64,000 nt of DNA from Lacticaseibacillus daqingensis (GCF_003946115.1 NZ_RHOH01000001.1:248001-312000); one strand, 5' to 3'; counted from the first letter of the stretch, positions 8,901 through 17,234 are shown. Notes: generated by a model not told the origin, from the letters alone. Program-made: numbers and translations.

Positions 8901-10490
8901 GATATCCTGACCGGCGCGGTGTTCCAAGGGACGCCGGACGCCAATGGCGATTACCTGTTCACCGTGGACGATGTCAACGATGCCGCCGCGGCAAGCTTTA
9001 GTTTTGGCGGCGGGCTCTACCTCGGCTACGGGATTACCCCGACCAGCCAGGCAGGCGTCTACAAGCAATCGCTGACGGATGCGGCCTTCGTGGTGCCTGG
9101 TGAAGCAGGGGATGCACTGGCCGATATGACCAACGCGACGACCATTTCGCCAACCACGGACTACCAGGCCCTCAAGGACATCCTCACCGATCCGAACCAG
9201 GCCTCCCTCTTCCTGTTCTACAGCGATGCGGGCTACGAAGAGTCCCACTACAAGGGCGAGTGGCTACAAACTCTGGACTACGCGATCGCCAATGATCGCG
9301 AAGGCCAAGGCCACCTGATCGACGCCGAGCACGCGCAGGCACTCAGCCAAGGCTACATGGGCAGCGAGTTCACCATGCCGGAGCAAGACGTGCTGACGTT
9401 TGATAACGCCGGACTGGGTCAGGAGATCAACCTGGCAGAGGCGGCCAACAACAGTGCCTATGATGCGGATGCTGGGACGTACACCATCACGGGCCACGTC
9501 GCCACCAGCGGCACCTCCGCGGTATACGGCGACTACCAAAGTGCGGGGCTGTACATCCTGGGCAACTCCACCAGTGAAGCGGACCCGGCCAACCGCGTGA
9601 CGCTTGATGCTGATGGCAATTTTGCCTACACCGTCAACGTAGCGCCGAACGACAACCAAGCGTACGGTTACGCGCTGGTCCTTCAACAACTTAACGCGGA
9701 TGGCACGACCGGTGAAGTGCAAGTTTACCGTAACGCGCTGGTCTTCTCCACGGACACCGAGGCGCCAACGCTGGATGTGCCAAATCTGGTCGTGGGGACC
9801 GCGGACGGCACCCTGCCGGCGGCCACTTACGCCGACCACATGCAGGTGGACGCCAACGCCAATGATAACAGTGATGGCTTCACCCTGACCGTGAACGGCG
9901 ATCTGCTGAAGCGCCAGCAGACCGGCGAAAGCGTCGGTGACACCGGCGTCAACGCGTTTGGCGCCGTCCAAACCACCACGACTGTGCCGCTGCAACTGGG
10001 CCAAAACGTCATCACCGTGACCGTGGTGGATCAGTTGGGCAACGAAACGACCAAGACCTACACCATCGAGCGCTTGGCCACCCCTGCACCGATCAGCGCG
10101 GACACGCCGACCTTTGCGAGCCGCGCGTCCGTCCTGGCCGCCTACACGGCCGGCCAGAAAGCTGGCCAGCGCTACGGGGAAACCGGGGCGAAGCTGCCGT
10201 CCCTGGCGGGTGAACCCGATGCGTACCTGAACGGCTTCACAGCCGGTTACACCGCGGGTCAGGCCAAGCGCAATCAGGTGCTGGCAACCCAGCTCCTGGC
10301 GCAAAAGCAAGCCCAGACCCCGGCGGAAACGACGCCGGCAACCACCGAACAGCACGCTGCAGCCGCCACCGCGCAGGGCACGCTGCCGCAAACCGGCGCG
10401 CAAGCCAACACTGGCTTGGCCGCATTCGGGCTGCTGCTGACCGGGCTGATGGGTGGCCTGATCCACCAGCGGCGCCGGCGTGAGGACTGA
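5925..10490 (+). CDS. Subtilisin-like cell-envelope protease, LPXTG-anchored
   Basis: This is the catalytic body of an S8 serine protease of the lactocepin type; the ATG at 5925 is probably internal to a longer gene starting at 5468. The triad is visible: Asp in AVIDGGLE (codon 6321), His in DHGMHVAG (6513) and Ser in GTSMATP (7176). The oxyanion Asn lies in AASNSD, where AGN is usual. Fn3-like and beta-rich domains follow (about 7400-10090). A short helical segment with glycine every fourth residue (AYTAGQKAG, NGFTAGYTAG; about 10135-10270) precedes LPQTG, a membrane helix and RRRRED. No clear I9 propeptide is seen between linker and catalytic domain. Such enzymes cleave proteins such as casein or host chemokines at the cell surface; the substrate is not inferable here. 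Confidence 0.8.
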   Translation: MGRTQAGGTTTPATPSPVVNHLYDYLTQLLVYRGIDPTTETLDAIVTDYYAQQEDYVKSGDFKYGEFSILIANHAIDQWQTDQVFSGLGTMLDSDYYNGAEPPVDADSLFDGGALQAFQAGLNGEGIVVAVIDGGLEPQKDLRLTDPDSAAAQENVQAAQDFIAENGYGTYVNEKIPFAYNYASNSDENYYSSGEDHGMHVAGIIAANGEPTGKAQPDIASLTGLSNDEVAAILAESESGANRYTVGVAPEAQILAMRVIDDAASQQNDTIARAIYDAVALGADVINMSIGSTYINQNDNNPTEQAIAYAVAHGVFVAVAASNSDSRANVGSAGGKDYAPENYTTISNPATAPDAMTVAAEDTFDLMTYLQSFNRAMAQFSSVGPLSDFTLKPDITAPGSNIKSTQYEDKYQIMQGTSMATPYTAGAAALLMQYMHEKYPDVTGGDLVRTVKLLLMNSTMLNEEPTAPGTPLSPRRQGAGSLQVQNAMTHTVTAQGTQDGEPNGTGSLSLYNITDGAQMTVHLENFGTTDVTYTVDPGAVLTNVFDKDADGRLVGSGTSHEEAVAGATIDGPQSVTVKAGESQDVTFTLHFDATVAADQAVEGFLTFTDDADANGVVGTIHVPYLGFYGDLTHEQVFDNSGRGLTNYLQANNQLPLGIGSASDALAILAQNGNTNFANGDDDAAAVQGVVAAVDATKAAISPNGDSENDSAAPVVYTTQNLAAITATILDADGNAVRVLDQETNIEGGGLSAYGENNDPSDLRVSASIMGHKDALTWDGTLYDPATGTFVTAPDGQYYYQLTGVLNYAGENKTQTLTLPITVDTVAPTVTNVAFDAASGALSFDFADDGIGFTANTQVTLTTASGDTGVNLGATAATGHFTTTLTSAQQAALTTGDGTLTLTLHDAVGNAATAQVATGLGQGGTVTPDATATPTFHFYTNAGSPAEMQAASLDGMGLTTDAFGAIVTFTDDSGTAVLKAKVSGPAGTQYFVRDILTGAVFQGTPDANGDYLFTVDDVNDAAAASFSFGGGLYLGYGITPTSQAGVYKQSLTDAAFVVPGEAGDALADMTNATTISPTTDYQALKDILTDPNQASLFLFYSDAGYEESHYKGEWLQTLDYAIANDREGQGHLIDAEHAQALSQGYMGSEFTMPEQDVLTFDNAGLGQEINLAEAANNSAYDADAGTYTITGHVATSGTSAVYGDYQSAGLYILGNSTSEADPANRVTLDADGNFAYTVNVAPNDNQAYGYALVLQQLNADGTTGEVQVYRNALVFSTDTEAPTLDVPNLVVGTADGTLPAATYADHMQVDANANDNSDGFTLTVNGDLLKRQQTGESVGDTGVNAFGAVQTTTTVPLQLGQNVITVTVVDQLGNETTKTYTIERLATPAPISADTPTFASRASVLAAYTAGQKAGQRYGETGAKLPSLAGEPDAYLNGFTAGYTAGQAKRNQVLATQLLAQKQAQTPAETTPATTEQHAAAATAQGTLPQTGAQANTGLAAFGLLLTGLMGGLIHQRRRRED

Positions 10491-10520
10491 TCGTCTCTAA
10501 GTAACGCAAATGTTTGATTG

Positions 10521-10552
10521 CACCTAGGCCGAGACTGGTCTAGGTGTTTTTT
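10521..10552 (+). terminator. Terminator of the envelope protease
   Basis: CACCTAG (10521-10527) and CTAGGTG (10540-10546) close an extended stem with GGCC/GGTC inner pairs, followed by TTTTTT. The sequence is similar to the terminator at 15334-15364. Confidence 0.9.
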
Positions 10553-10650
10553 ACTGGCGGGAGTTTGGCCTGCGGGGGTAATCGAAGCATATTCGCAGGT
10601 CTGGGGGTGGGCCGTCTGAATTTGCGTGCGACTGGCGAAGTGGACCCCAC

Positions 10651-10715
10651 GGCACGCGACTTGCCAAGTTTCAGGGAAAAAGGCACACGACATATTTTTG
10701 CATCGGACGCGGGTC
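10651..10715 (+). repeat. Degenerate copy of a hairpin-forming intergenic repeat
   Basis: The stretch contains TTTCAGGGAAAAAGGCAC and TATTTTTGCAT in the same order as the better copies at 10771-10845 (minus) and 50760-50855 (plus). It is inverted relative to its neighbour at 10771. Confidence 0.5.
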
Positions 10716-10770
10716 AAAATTCGCGCCGCGTGCAGCAAACTGTGTGGGTGAGCGCTTTGGGGCATCCGTC

Positions 10771-10845
10771 GCGCCAATTTTTGCATTGGCCGTGTACCGG
10801 TTTCCTTGAAAATCGGTTCGCCACGCGATTTGGCTCGGGCCGCGC
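10771..10845 (-). repeat. Hairpin-forming intergenic repeat, copy 1
   Basis: Read on the minus strand it starts GCGCGGCCC and holds GATTTTCAAGGAAA then GGTAC, CAATGCAAAAATTGGCGCG. The same string order occurs on the plus strand at 50760-50855. CCAATTTT-type and AAAATTGG-type arms can fold back on each other. Confidence 0.65.
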
Positions 10846-10890
10846 AGCTTTGAGGAAAATTCGCGGGTCTCATCATATGGGGAACTGAAG

Positions 10891-10919
10891 TTGGCGAATC
10901 ACGGCACGCATGCTATACT
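10891..10919 (+). promoter_or_regulatory. Promoter of antisense RNA 1
   Basis: TTGGCG (10891-10896), 17-base spacer, TATACT (10914-10919). The layout (TTGGC, GCATG directly before the -10) mirrors the antisense promoter at 40369-40397. Confidence 0.7.
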
Positions 10920-10925
10920 TTGGAG

Positions 10926-11049
10926 GAATTAAAAAAGCCGATGACGCAATGCGCCACCGGCAAGGCAAGGCCGGATTTTCACCCGGTAGCTAGCTTACAA
11001 CGTTACGATAACCGTCATCAGCTTGCGAGGCCTGGACGGTTATTTTTTT
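10926..11049 (+). ncRNA. Candidate antisense antitoxin RNA of the holin-like toxin
   Basis: The transcript would start about 7 bases after the -10 box at 10914-10919 and end at a strong hairpin: ATAACCGTC (11008-11016) and GACGGTTAT (11035-11043) with TTTTTTT after it. That gives an RNA of about 124 nt. It converges on the toxin gene and covers its last ten codons (11018-11049), as in known type I toxin-antitoxin pairs. Function is inferred from the arrangement. Confidence 0.6.
11008..11049 (+). terminator. Terminator of antisense RNA 1
   Basis: A nine-base perfect stem (ATAACCGTC/GACGGTTAT) is followed by TTTTTTT. The same stem lies within the 3' end of the toxin gene on the other strand. 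Confidence 0.85.
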
Positions 11050-11122
11050 GGTCGTTTTTCATGATCTCGACAATGAGACTGCCGAAAGCAATCATCAACA
11101 TCAAGGTGTCAGCGACACGCAT
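11018..11122 (-). CDS. Small holin-like toxin peptide (34 residues)
   Basis: The minus strand encodes a 34-residue peptide with MRVADTLMLMIAFGSLIVEI and then a charged tail KNDQKNNRP. The pattern D-T-L-M-L-M-I-x-F-G-S-L-I-V is that of the short peptides annotated in Firmicutes as putative holin-like toxins, relatives of TxpA/BsrG/PepA1. These insert in the cytoplasmic membrane and are silenced by antisense RNA. AAAGG lies nine bases before the ATG. The single hydrophobic helix is shorter than in many members because the charged tail starts at residue 22. The convergent RNA at 10926-11049 is the likely antitoxin. Toxicity is inferred, not shown. Confidence 0.7.
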   Translation of the reverse strand: MRVADTLMLMIAFGSLIVEIMKNDQKNNRPGLAS

Positions 11123-11185
11123 GAAGTGCGCCTTTCAGACAAGAGCGAAGTGGCGCGGTTATGAGGGTTGGGCTTTCTACGCATG

Positions 11186-11219
11186 TCAGGTTGTAACTCA
11201 CTGCGTTCGAACAACCTGA
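11186..11219 (-). other. Hairpin in the toxin mRNA leader
   Basis: TCAGGTTGT (11186-11194) and ACAACCTGA (11211-11219) form a perfect nine-base stem with a 16-base loop. On the minus strand it sits about 65 bases before the toxin start, inside the leader expected from the promoter at 11394-11428, so it could limit translation. Confidence 0.4.
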
Positions 11220-11393
11220 TCAAATCCAGCCTGATGCTTGCGCCCGCACTTAGGCGCGAGTAGCAGGATGGCTTAGACCGCGCCCTCATGCGCCACGCAG
11301 CTCGATGAGCGACGACCTAAAAATAAACCATAGGCATCACCCCAATCTATTGATTGAAGCTAGCCACCGTCCGGCCATTCCTTGCCAACCATC

Positions 11394-11428
11394 ATCATAC
11401 CGGAAAAGGCAAAAATACGCGAAAAACG
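11394..11428 (-). promoter_or_regulatory. Candidate toxin promoter with 18-base conserved element
   Basis: On the minus strand CGTTTTTCGCGTATTTTT (11411-11428) lies 11 bases before TATGAT (11394-11399). The identical 18-mer lies 11 bases before TATACT in front of the 51-residue peptide gene at 40087. Transcription from here would give the holin-like toxin mRNA a leader of about 265 nt. Confidence 0.6.
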
Positions 11429-11618
11429 GTATATTTGTTTCTCATAATTCGAGTGGCGGGATTCGGCTGATCGTCGCGGTCGTTATCGATTGCGAGACGG
11501 ACTGGAAAGCGATGACACAATACGCTTTGAACGCGAGAACCAGTGGGGGGATCATGACTCACTGCGCCGGATGACTGCTCGTTTTTCAACCGAGGAAGAT
11601 AATATATAAAGAGATCTG

Positions 11619-11646
11619 GCCGTCAATCGAGCATTGGCGGCTTTTT
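11619..11646 (+). terminator. Orphan terminator
   Basis: GCCGTCAAT (11619-11627) pairs with ATTGGCGGC (11633-11641), with one G-T pair, followed by TTTTT. No gene is apparent upstream on this strand; the open frame ending at 11574 has no ribosome site or known family. The rest of 11123-11943 is leader of the toxin gene (left) and AT-richer upstream DNA of the DUF285 gene (right), with TATAAT at 11893-11898. Confidence 0.65.
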
Positions 11647-11943
11647 AAGTCGTGGCTAGTGAGGCTGACTGCGAAGTCGTGACAAGCTGGTTCTGGCCAA
11701 TGTTAAGACGCGATGGGGTACAGAGATTCCGAAATCATACCACGGATGTCTGGGGTGGCTCACGAATTGGGGTGGTCAACTGGTCGTTGGTTTTTGGGGG
11801 GGACATCGGTGTTTATGGCAAATTGGTTAAAAATTGGTCTACATGTAATCCGGCCGGCCGTTCCCAGTGGACGAGGGGTGTCATGACTTGGATATAATTT
11901 TAATTGTAACGGAAGAAGGCATGAACAGATAAAGGAGGAACCC

Positions 11944-14900
11944 ATGACTGATCGAAGCACGCGAAAAGGCCGTCTGAGCACCAAATTGGCGCTGACGGTT
12001 CTGATCAGCACTGTGACCCTGAGTGGTGCGCTACCCGCGGTGACCCTGGCCGAGACTACGCCAGATCAGACGACACAGCCGGCAAAGACACCGGCGTTGA
12101 CCATTGAGGATGCGACCTCAGGGAGCCTGACCGAGGTGGCGCCGACTCAACCGGAGGCCCAGCCAGAAACGGATGCGGCGCCAGAGACAGAAGCCCAGCC
12201 GGATGAGGCCACGCCGGAAGAAGCGGTCACAACACCTGAAGGTGAGAACGAGACTGAAGCGGAAGATTCAACGCTTACGGAGACCCCGAGCACTACCCCT
12301 ACAGATCAGGCGACCCCTGATGCGACCGTAGCGGATGAGGCTGCCTCAGCTGAGGATGACACGACCACGGCCCCAATTTCAGACACTTGGGGCACCGTTG
12401 ACTGGACGATTGCAGATGGGACGCTAACGCTGAATAGCGGTGAGGGCGCATCCGTTGGGGGGCAATCGCCTTGGCAAGACTATGCTGCAGAAATCCAACG
12501 GGTGGTCATCCAAGGAACCGTTCAATTGCCGTCGTCGAGTTATGAGTTGTTCAAGGGGCTTAACAAAGTCACGGCCTATACCGGCTTGGAAAAATTTGAC
12601 CTCAGTCAAGTTTGGGATATGGATAGTATGTTTGCAGAAAATACCCAACTCACCACACTGGATCTCTCCAGCTGGGATGTGAGCGGGGTGGGCGACATGC
12701 AGCGGATGTTCAACGGCGCTGGCCTTAGTCAACTGGATCTATCTGATTGGCAGACTGGGCCGTTGAGCTACGTTCAGTCAGCGTTTGCCAATATGCCTAA
12801 CCTAACGCATCTCGACATCCGTGGCTGGAATACGCGGGAGGCATATAGCCGTAGCGAATTCACCGCGGGCAGCAATCAACTAGCGGAAATTGTGCTCGGC
12901 GATGATACCATCGTTTTCGGGGTTACAACACCAGGAGGAAAAGTCTGGCAAGGGGAAAATCCCGACAACCAGTTCAAAGATTCGTATGAAGGCGGTGCTG
13001 GCGACCGTTATACCCTCATTAGAGAAGCTGTATCTGAGAACGGTCAGTGGGGCACCGTTGATTGGACGCTGGAAGACGGGGTGTTGACGCTGAACAGCGG
13101 TAAGGGTGAAGACGCTTACGGGACTTCACCGTGGGACAAGTTTGCCGGAGCAATCGATCAGGTTGTGATTCAAGGTACGGTCCAATTACCGGAGTCGTGT
13201 TACGGTCTGTTTAAAGGATTTACCGATGTGACAATCTATATTGGCTTATCAAACCTCGATACCAGTCACGTAACGGATATGGACGGCATGTTCGCTGGCA
13301 ATGCCAAGGTGACATCGCTGGATCTTGCAAACTGGGATGTGAGTCAAGTGACTTGGTTAGCTAATATGTTTGCAGGTTGTAAGGCGCTGACTTCGGCCAC
13401 GGTTGAAAACTGGACGCCCAAGCGCTTAGAGTACGCCAACAATATGTTTGATGGGGCTGGCCTTAGTCGACTGGACTTGTCCAACTGGAAGGTAGGGGCG
13501 CTAAGTGAGGTTCAGTATGCGTTTGCCAATATGCCCAACTTGACCTACCTCGACATCAGCGGCTGGGACACGCGCTACGCTACATTCAGTACTGGCATCG
13601 TTGCCAGCAGTGATCAACTGACGGAACTGGTTTTAGGTGACAACACGTTTTTGAGTGATATTGCGACTCCCGACGGCAAGGCATGGACAGGGGCGCAGAC
13701 AGGACACCAGTTTGTCGGGCTTTATCGTGGTGGCAACCCAGATCACTACACGCTGGCACCGGTCCAAGATCAGGAAGGTAAGTGGGGCACCGTCTCGTGG
13801 GACATCGATGATGACGGTGTGCTGACACTGCAAGCTGGGGTGGGCGTGAACACGTTTCACGATGCGCCGTGGGCCAAATTTGCAGCTGACATTACCAAGG
13901 TTGTGTTTGCCGGAAAGGTGACGTTACCGAAGTGTATTAATGGGTTGTTTGCTAACTTATCTCGTGTGACCAGCTACGATGTTGCCAATGTAGACGCGAG
14001 TCGAGTGACCCATATGTCCGAGACGTTCTCTGGCAACCATGCGGTGACGAGCCTAGACCTTTCAGCGTGGCAGACAGGCAAAGTAGTTTACGCTATGGAC
14101 ACGTTTGAAAACATGGCAAACTTGACGGATTTGAACATCGCTGGACTTGACACCACGCATACAATTTCTCCCACAATGGTTTATAACGTGCCGAAGCTAG
14201 AATCCCTCACGCTTGGGGATAAGACACGACTGATCATCTACTCAGACACGAACTGGAAAGGCCAGAAGACAGGATACCTCTTCGATACGTCATACGGTGG
14301 TGGCTACGCAGATACGTATACCCGGACAGACGAGGAGACGATGTCAGTAGAAGTGAGCTTCCACGATACCACGCATGATCGCGTGTACGAACACTACTAC
14401 GCATTCGTTAACATCAAACCGGGTCAGACAACTGTTGATGTGAATCCGGCCCAGCTCCCGGATGGCTACGAGGCAGTGGATAGTTTGACGCTGAATGCTG
14501 ACGACCTGCTGGCGGACAGGGGTAGCGTTGGCGACGTGCCGGCCAATATGCTTAAGATCAAGCAGATCCCAAAGACAACGACCCGTACGATCACCTTTGA
14601 AGGCCTGCCGGCAAACCTGGCTTTGAAGGATGAAGTGCAAACCGTGGAATGGCACTGGGACTGGGTCTTCAACGAAGACGATGAAGAGGAACTTGTTCCT
14701 GTGATGGGGAGTCGTGCGCAGGAGGTGCCGCGAAACCCACTGCTGTACACGCCGGCAGCGACTAACGCAGCCTATGCGGCCTATGAAGTGAAGGAAATCC
14801 CGGGCTACACCGCCAGCGTGACCACAGTGGCCGCACACAGCCTGTCAGATGCGCATGAGCTCACCAGTCTGCCGGAGAACCTGACTTACACCGTTACCTA

Positions 14901-15096
14901 CACGAAGAATGATGCTTCAACTGACGGAAGTGGGAGCCAAGGTGGCGCGACCGGTAGCACCACTGGTCAAACGGGCACCACAACCGATGGTAAGAACCTG
15001 CCACAGACGGGTGGTGCGATGATGAGCAGCCTGACCATGCTGGGGCTTGGCTTACTCGGCCTGCTCGGGTTCAAGACCCGCAAGCGCCAGGATTAG
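11944..15096 (+). CDS. DUF285/BspA-repeat LPXTG surface protein
   Basis: The 1050-residue product has an ordinary Sec signal (KLALTVLISTVTLSGALPA, cleavage near LAE), unlike its KxYKxGKxW neighbours. After an acidic Thr/Pro/Glu linker come three similar modules (about 12388-13020, 13048-13770 and 13783-14310). Each opens with WGTV.W and holds DUF285-type units such as MDSMFAEN, LDLSSWDVS and MFNGAGLSQLDLSDW, which are BspA-like leucine-rich repeats. A MucBP-like segment (14341-14560) and a Mub-type segment (14578-14930) precede LPQTG. The start follows AAAGGAGG with ideal spacing. Proteins of this type are surface adhesins in lactobacilli and other host-associated bacteria; the ligand is unknown. 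It lies on its own transcript. Confidence 0.85.
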   Translation: MTDRSTRKGRLSTKLALTVLISTVTLSGALPAVTLAETTPDQTTQPAKTPALTIEDATSGSLTEVAPTQPEAQPETDAAPETEAQPDEATPEEAVTTPEGENETEAEDSTLTETPSTTPTDQATPDATVADEAASAEDDTTTAPISDTWGTVDWTIADGTLTLNSGEGASVGGQSPWQDYAAEIQRVVIQGTVQLPSSSYELFKGLNKVTAYTGLEKFDLSQVWDMDSMFAENTQLTTLDLSSWDVSGVGDMQRMFNGAGLSQLDLSDWQTGPLSYVQSAFANMPNLTHLDIRGWNTREAYSRSEFTAGSNQLAEIVLGDDTIVFGVTTPGGKVWQGENPDNQFKDSYEGGAGDRYTLIREAVSENGQWGTVDWTLEDGVLTLNSGKGEDAYGTSPWDKFAGAIDQVVIQGTVQLPESCYGLFKGFTDVTIYIGLSNLDTSHVTDMDGMFAGNAKVTSLDLANWDVSQVTWLANMFAGCKALTSATVENWTPKRLEYANNMFDGAGLSRLDLSNWKVGALSEVQYAFANMPNLTYLDISGWDTRYATFSTGIVASSDQLTELVLGDNTFLSDIATPDGKAWTGAQTGHQFVGLYRGGNPDHYTLAPVQDQEGKWGTVSWDIDDDGVLTLQAGVGVNTFHDAPWAKFAADITKVVFAGKVTLPKCINGLFANLSRVTSYDVANVDASRVTHMSETFSGNHAVTSLDLSAWQTGKVVYAMDTFENMANLTDLNIAGLDTTHTISPTMVYNVPKLESLTLGDKTRLIIYSDTNWKGQKTGYLFDTSYGGGYADTYTRTDEETMSVEVSFHDTTHDRVYEHYYAFVNIKPGQTTVDVNPAQLPDGYEAVDSLTLNADDLLADRGSVGDVPANMLKIKQIPKTTTRTITFEGLPANLALKDEVQTVEWHWDWVFNEDDEEELVPVMGSRAQEVPRNPLLYTPAATNAAYAAYEVKEIPGYTASVTTVAAHSLSDAHELTSLPENLTYTVTYTKNDASTDGSGSQGGATGSTTGQTGTTTDGKNLPQTGGAMMSSLTMLGLGLLGLLGFKTRKRQD

Positions 15097-15187
15097 AATT
15101 ATCGTTGCAGGTGAGTGTTTAACCGTGATCGCACCGTGTCCGGTTGCGTGACAGGTGAATCCATTTCTCAAGTTAACGCTTGCCCCT

Positions 15188-15230
15188 AAGCGGCCTCATG
15201 CCAGAACTCATCTGGGTGAGGCCGCTTCTT
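15188..15230 (+). terminator. Terminator of the DUF285 protein
   Basis: AAGCGGCCTCA (15188-15198) and TGAGGCCGCTT (15217-15227) are perfect 11-base arms followed by CTTT. Confidence 0.85.
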
Positions 15231-15333
15231 TGTGCTGATGGGTGGTTGAGCCACCCGCGGCGGTGCCGGGACTGCGGGTGATAGAGGCTCAGCGAATGCT
15301 TCGCTAAGTGGTGTTAAGTATCGTTTGATCACG

Positions 15334-15364
15334 CACCTAGACTGAGACCGGTCTGGGTGTTTCT
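15334..15364 (+). terminator. Second terminator, twin of that at 10521
   Basis: CACCTAGAC and GGTCTGGGTG form a stem around GAGAC, followed by TTTCTT. It resembles 10521-10552 in sequence and loop, which points to duplication of a gene end. The rest of the gap to 15578 shows C-rich runs and no gene; TACAAT at 15502 is a weak -10 candidate. Confidence 0.7.
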
Positions 15365-15578
15365 TGATGTGGCGACTTGTTTTGATCCCATTTCCCCCCC
15401 AACCGTCCCTAACCCCAGTCCCCCCTTGGCTTGATATGGCGCGATAGACCAAAAACCGAAAAAATAACGCTCACGGTCGCCCCAAAATAACGGCTAGCCC
15501 TTACAATCAAGCCGAGGGAATCGTACCGTGGGTGGCGGCAACGCATCGAACAAGACAGTTGGGAAAGGTTGGGATAAC

Positions 15579-17234
15579 ATGACAAAAGTTGGCACGTTGA
15601 TTCGGCAAGGTCTTCTGGCGGCAGTCGTGGGGGGATGCGTCTGCCTGGGGCTAGCGCTGACCAACGCGGTGCCTGTGCACGCGGGCACCGCGCCGAACGG
15701 CAAGACGTTTATGGTGTATTACCGGGCTTGGCGGGACAAGACGATGAAGGGCGTCAACACAACGCTGCCGGACCCGAACCGCCAGTCCATGCTGGATCTG
15801 CCTGAGGGCATCGACATTGTGAATGTGTTCAGCTACGTGCCCAGCGGTGAGGAAGCCGCGGCGGCACCATTTTATGACGCGCTCAAGACGGTGTACGCGC
15901 CTGCGCTGCACCGGCGCGGGGTCAAGCTGGTGCGCGCGTTAGCGTATGACGGGATGCTTGCGGACTTCAAGCGGTATGCGGCGACGCTTGGCGGCCCGGC
16001 GCCTTTGACGGCGGCCCAGCAGCTGGCGGCCGCGGACGCCTGGGCGCAGCAGGAAATCGCGCAGCTGGCCGGCCAGTATGGCCTTGATGGGCTGGATATC
16101 GACATGGAGCAGCATCCGGATGCGGCGACTGCGGCCCTGTCGGATGTGTTGATCCAGGCGCTGGCCAAGTATCTTGGACCAAAAGCGCACAACGGCACAC
16201 TGTTGATTTATGACACGAACGCGTCAGACATGATGCCGTTCAAAAATGTTGCCGGGAACTTCAGCTATGTCGGCTATCAGCAGTACGGCAGCGGCACTGA
16301 TCGCACCGCGAAGGCTGCGGCTGATTACGTGGCCGCGGGGCTGGCGCCAGGGCGCTTTCTGGCCGGGCTGACCTTCCCCGAAGAAGGCGATGAGAACAAT
16401 CGCTGGGAGGACACGAATCCTGCCGATTTTCTCGCCAGCCATACGCACCAGCAGGCCGCGTTTCAAGCGACGCACAATTTAGGGGGGATGTTCCTGTATG
16501 CCGTTGATCGCGACGGGCGCACCTACAGCGAGACGGATCTCGGTCATGTGATGCCAACCAGCTATCGGTGGACCAAAACGGCGATCGCGGAGACCAAGGG
16601 TTACACCTTGGCGCAAGTGAAGCAGGCCGGGCGCCAACACCTCGCGCGGGTGGCGGCCCACAAGGGGTGGGCTGCGGCCACGGTCCGCAAGACGCAGGCG
16701 GCCCTCGATGCGGCGGACACGGTTTTTGCCGTCTACTCAGCGTTCATGTCTGATGATTATGCGCGCTCGCTGGACCCCAGCTTCGATGCGGTGAAGGAGC
16801 TGGCCCACCCGCTTGCGGACAAAACGGCACTGAGCGCCGCGCTAGCGACCGCAAAGGCCCAGCGTCAGCCGCAGGCGGGGTTGACTGCAGCCATCACGGC
16901 AGCGGCCGCCGTGCTCGCGGATGACTGGGCCGACCAAGCCGCCGTCGATGCCGCGACCGCCAGGTTGACAGCCGCCACCGCCGCCAGTCAGGCCACGCAA
17001 CCGGCCACTGAGTCCCCAGCTAAGGCGCGCACAGCGCCAACTGGCCACGCACCACTGACGTCGCGGCAGCCGACACCTGCCCGTTACCCCAAGCGGCGGC
17101 AACCGGTGCGCGTGAGCCACGCGAAGCACCTGCCGCAAACCGGCGAGACGCGCAGCCCGCTGGCCGCGATGGGGGCGGCCGTGATCGCGTTGGTCGCGGG
17201 GCTGGGGGTGATGCGGTGCCGCCCGCAGGACTGA
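15579..17234 (+). CDS. GH18 endo-beta-N-acetylglucosaminidase-like, LPXTG
   Basis: The start is placed at ATG 15579 (AAAGG upstream), which gives a compact signal MTKVGTLIRQGLLAAVVGG with cleavage near HAG. The mature part is a GH18 barrel: KTFMVYYRAW opens it and DGLDIDME (Asp173, Asp175, Glu177) is the GH18 catalytic signature, Glu177 being the proton donor. GYQQYGSG and LGGMFLYAVDRDG are typical later strands of the EndoF/EndoE type, which cut between the two GlcNAc residues of N-glycans. A helical region (about residues 345-480) and a basic Pro-rich spacer lead to LPQTG. Chitinase activity is the alternative. Surface N-glycan release fits the adjacent adhesins. Confidence 0.8.
   Translation: MTKVGTLIRQGLLAAVVGGCVCLGLALTNAVPVHAGTAPNGKTFMVYYRAWRDKTMKGVNTTLPDPNRQSMLDLPEGIDIVNVFSYVPSGEEAAAAPFYDALKTVYAPALHRRGVKLVRALAYDGMLADFKRYAATLGGPAPLTAAQQLAAADAWAQQEIAQLAGQYGLDGLDIDMEQHPDAATAALSDVLIQALAKYLGPKAHNGTLLIYDTNASDMMPFKNVAGNFSYVGYQQYGSGTDRTAKAAADYVAAGLAPGRFLAGLTFPEEGDENNRWEDTNPADFLASHTHQQAAFQATHNLGGMFLYAVDRDGRTYSETDLGHVMPTSYRWTKTAIAETKGYTLAQVKQAGRQHLARVAAHKGWAAATVRKTQAALDAADTVFAVYSAFMSDDYARSLDPSFDAVKELAHPLADKTALSAALATAKAQRQPQAGLTAAITAAAAVLADDWADQAAVDAATARLTAATAASQATQPATESPAKARTAPTGHAPLTSRQPTPARYPKRRQPVRVSHAKHLPQTGETRSPLAAMGAAVIALVAGLGVMRCRPQD

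Noticed and set aside
9264-10466. 400-codon open frame on the minus strand inside the protease gene
   Set aside because: Arg/Gly/Val-rich shadow of a GC-rich coding region, without ribosome site or domain pattern. The same applies to 5883-6863 and 8202-9248 (minus).
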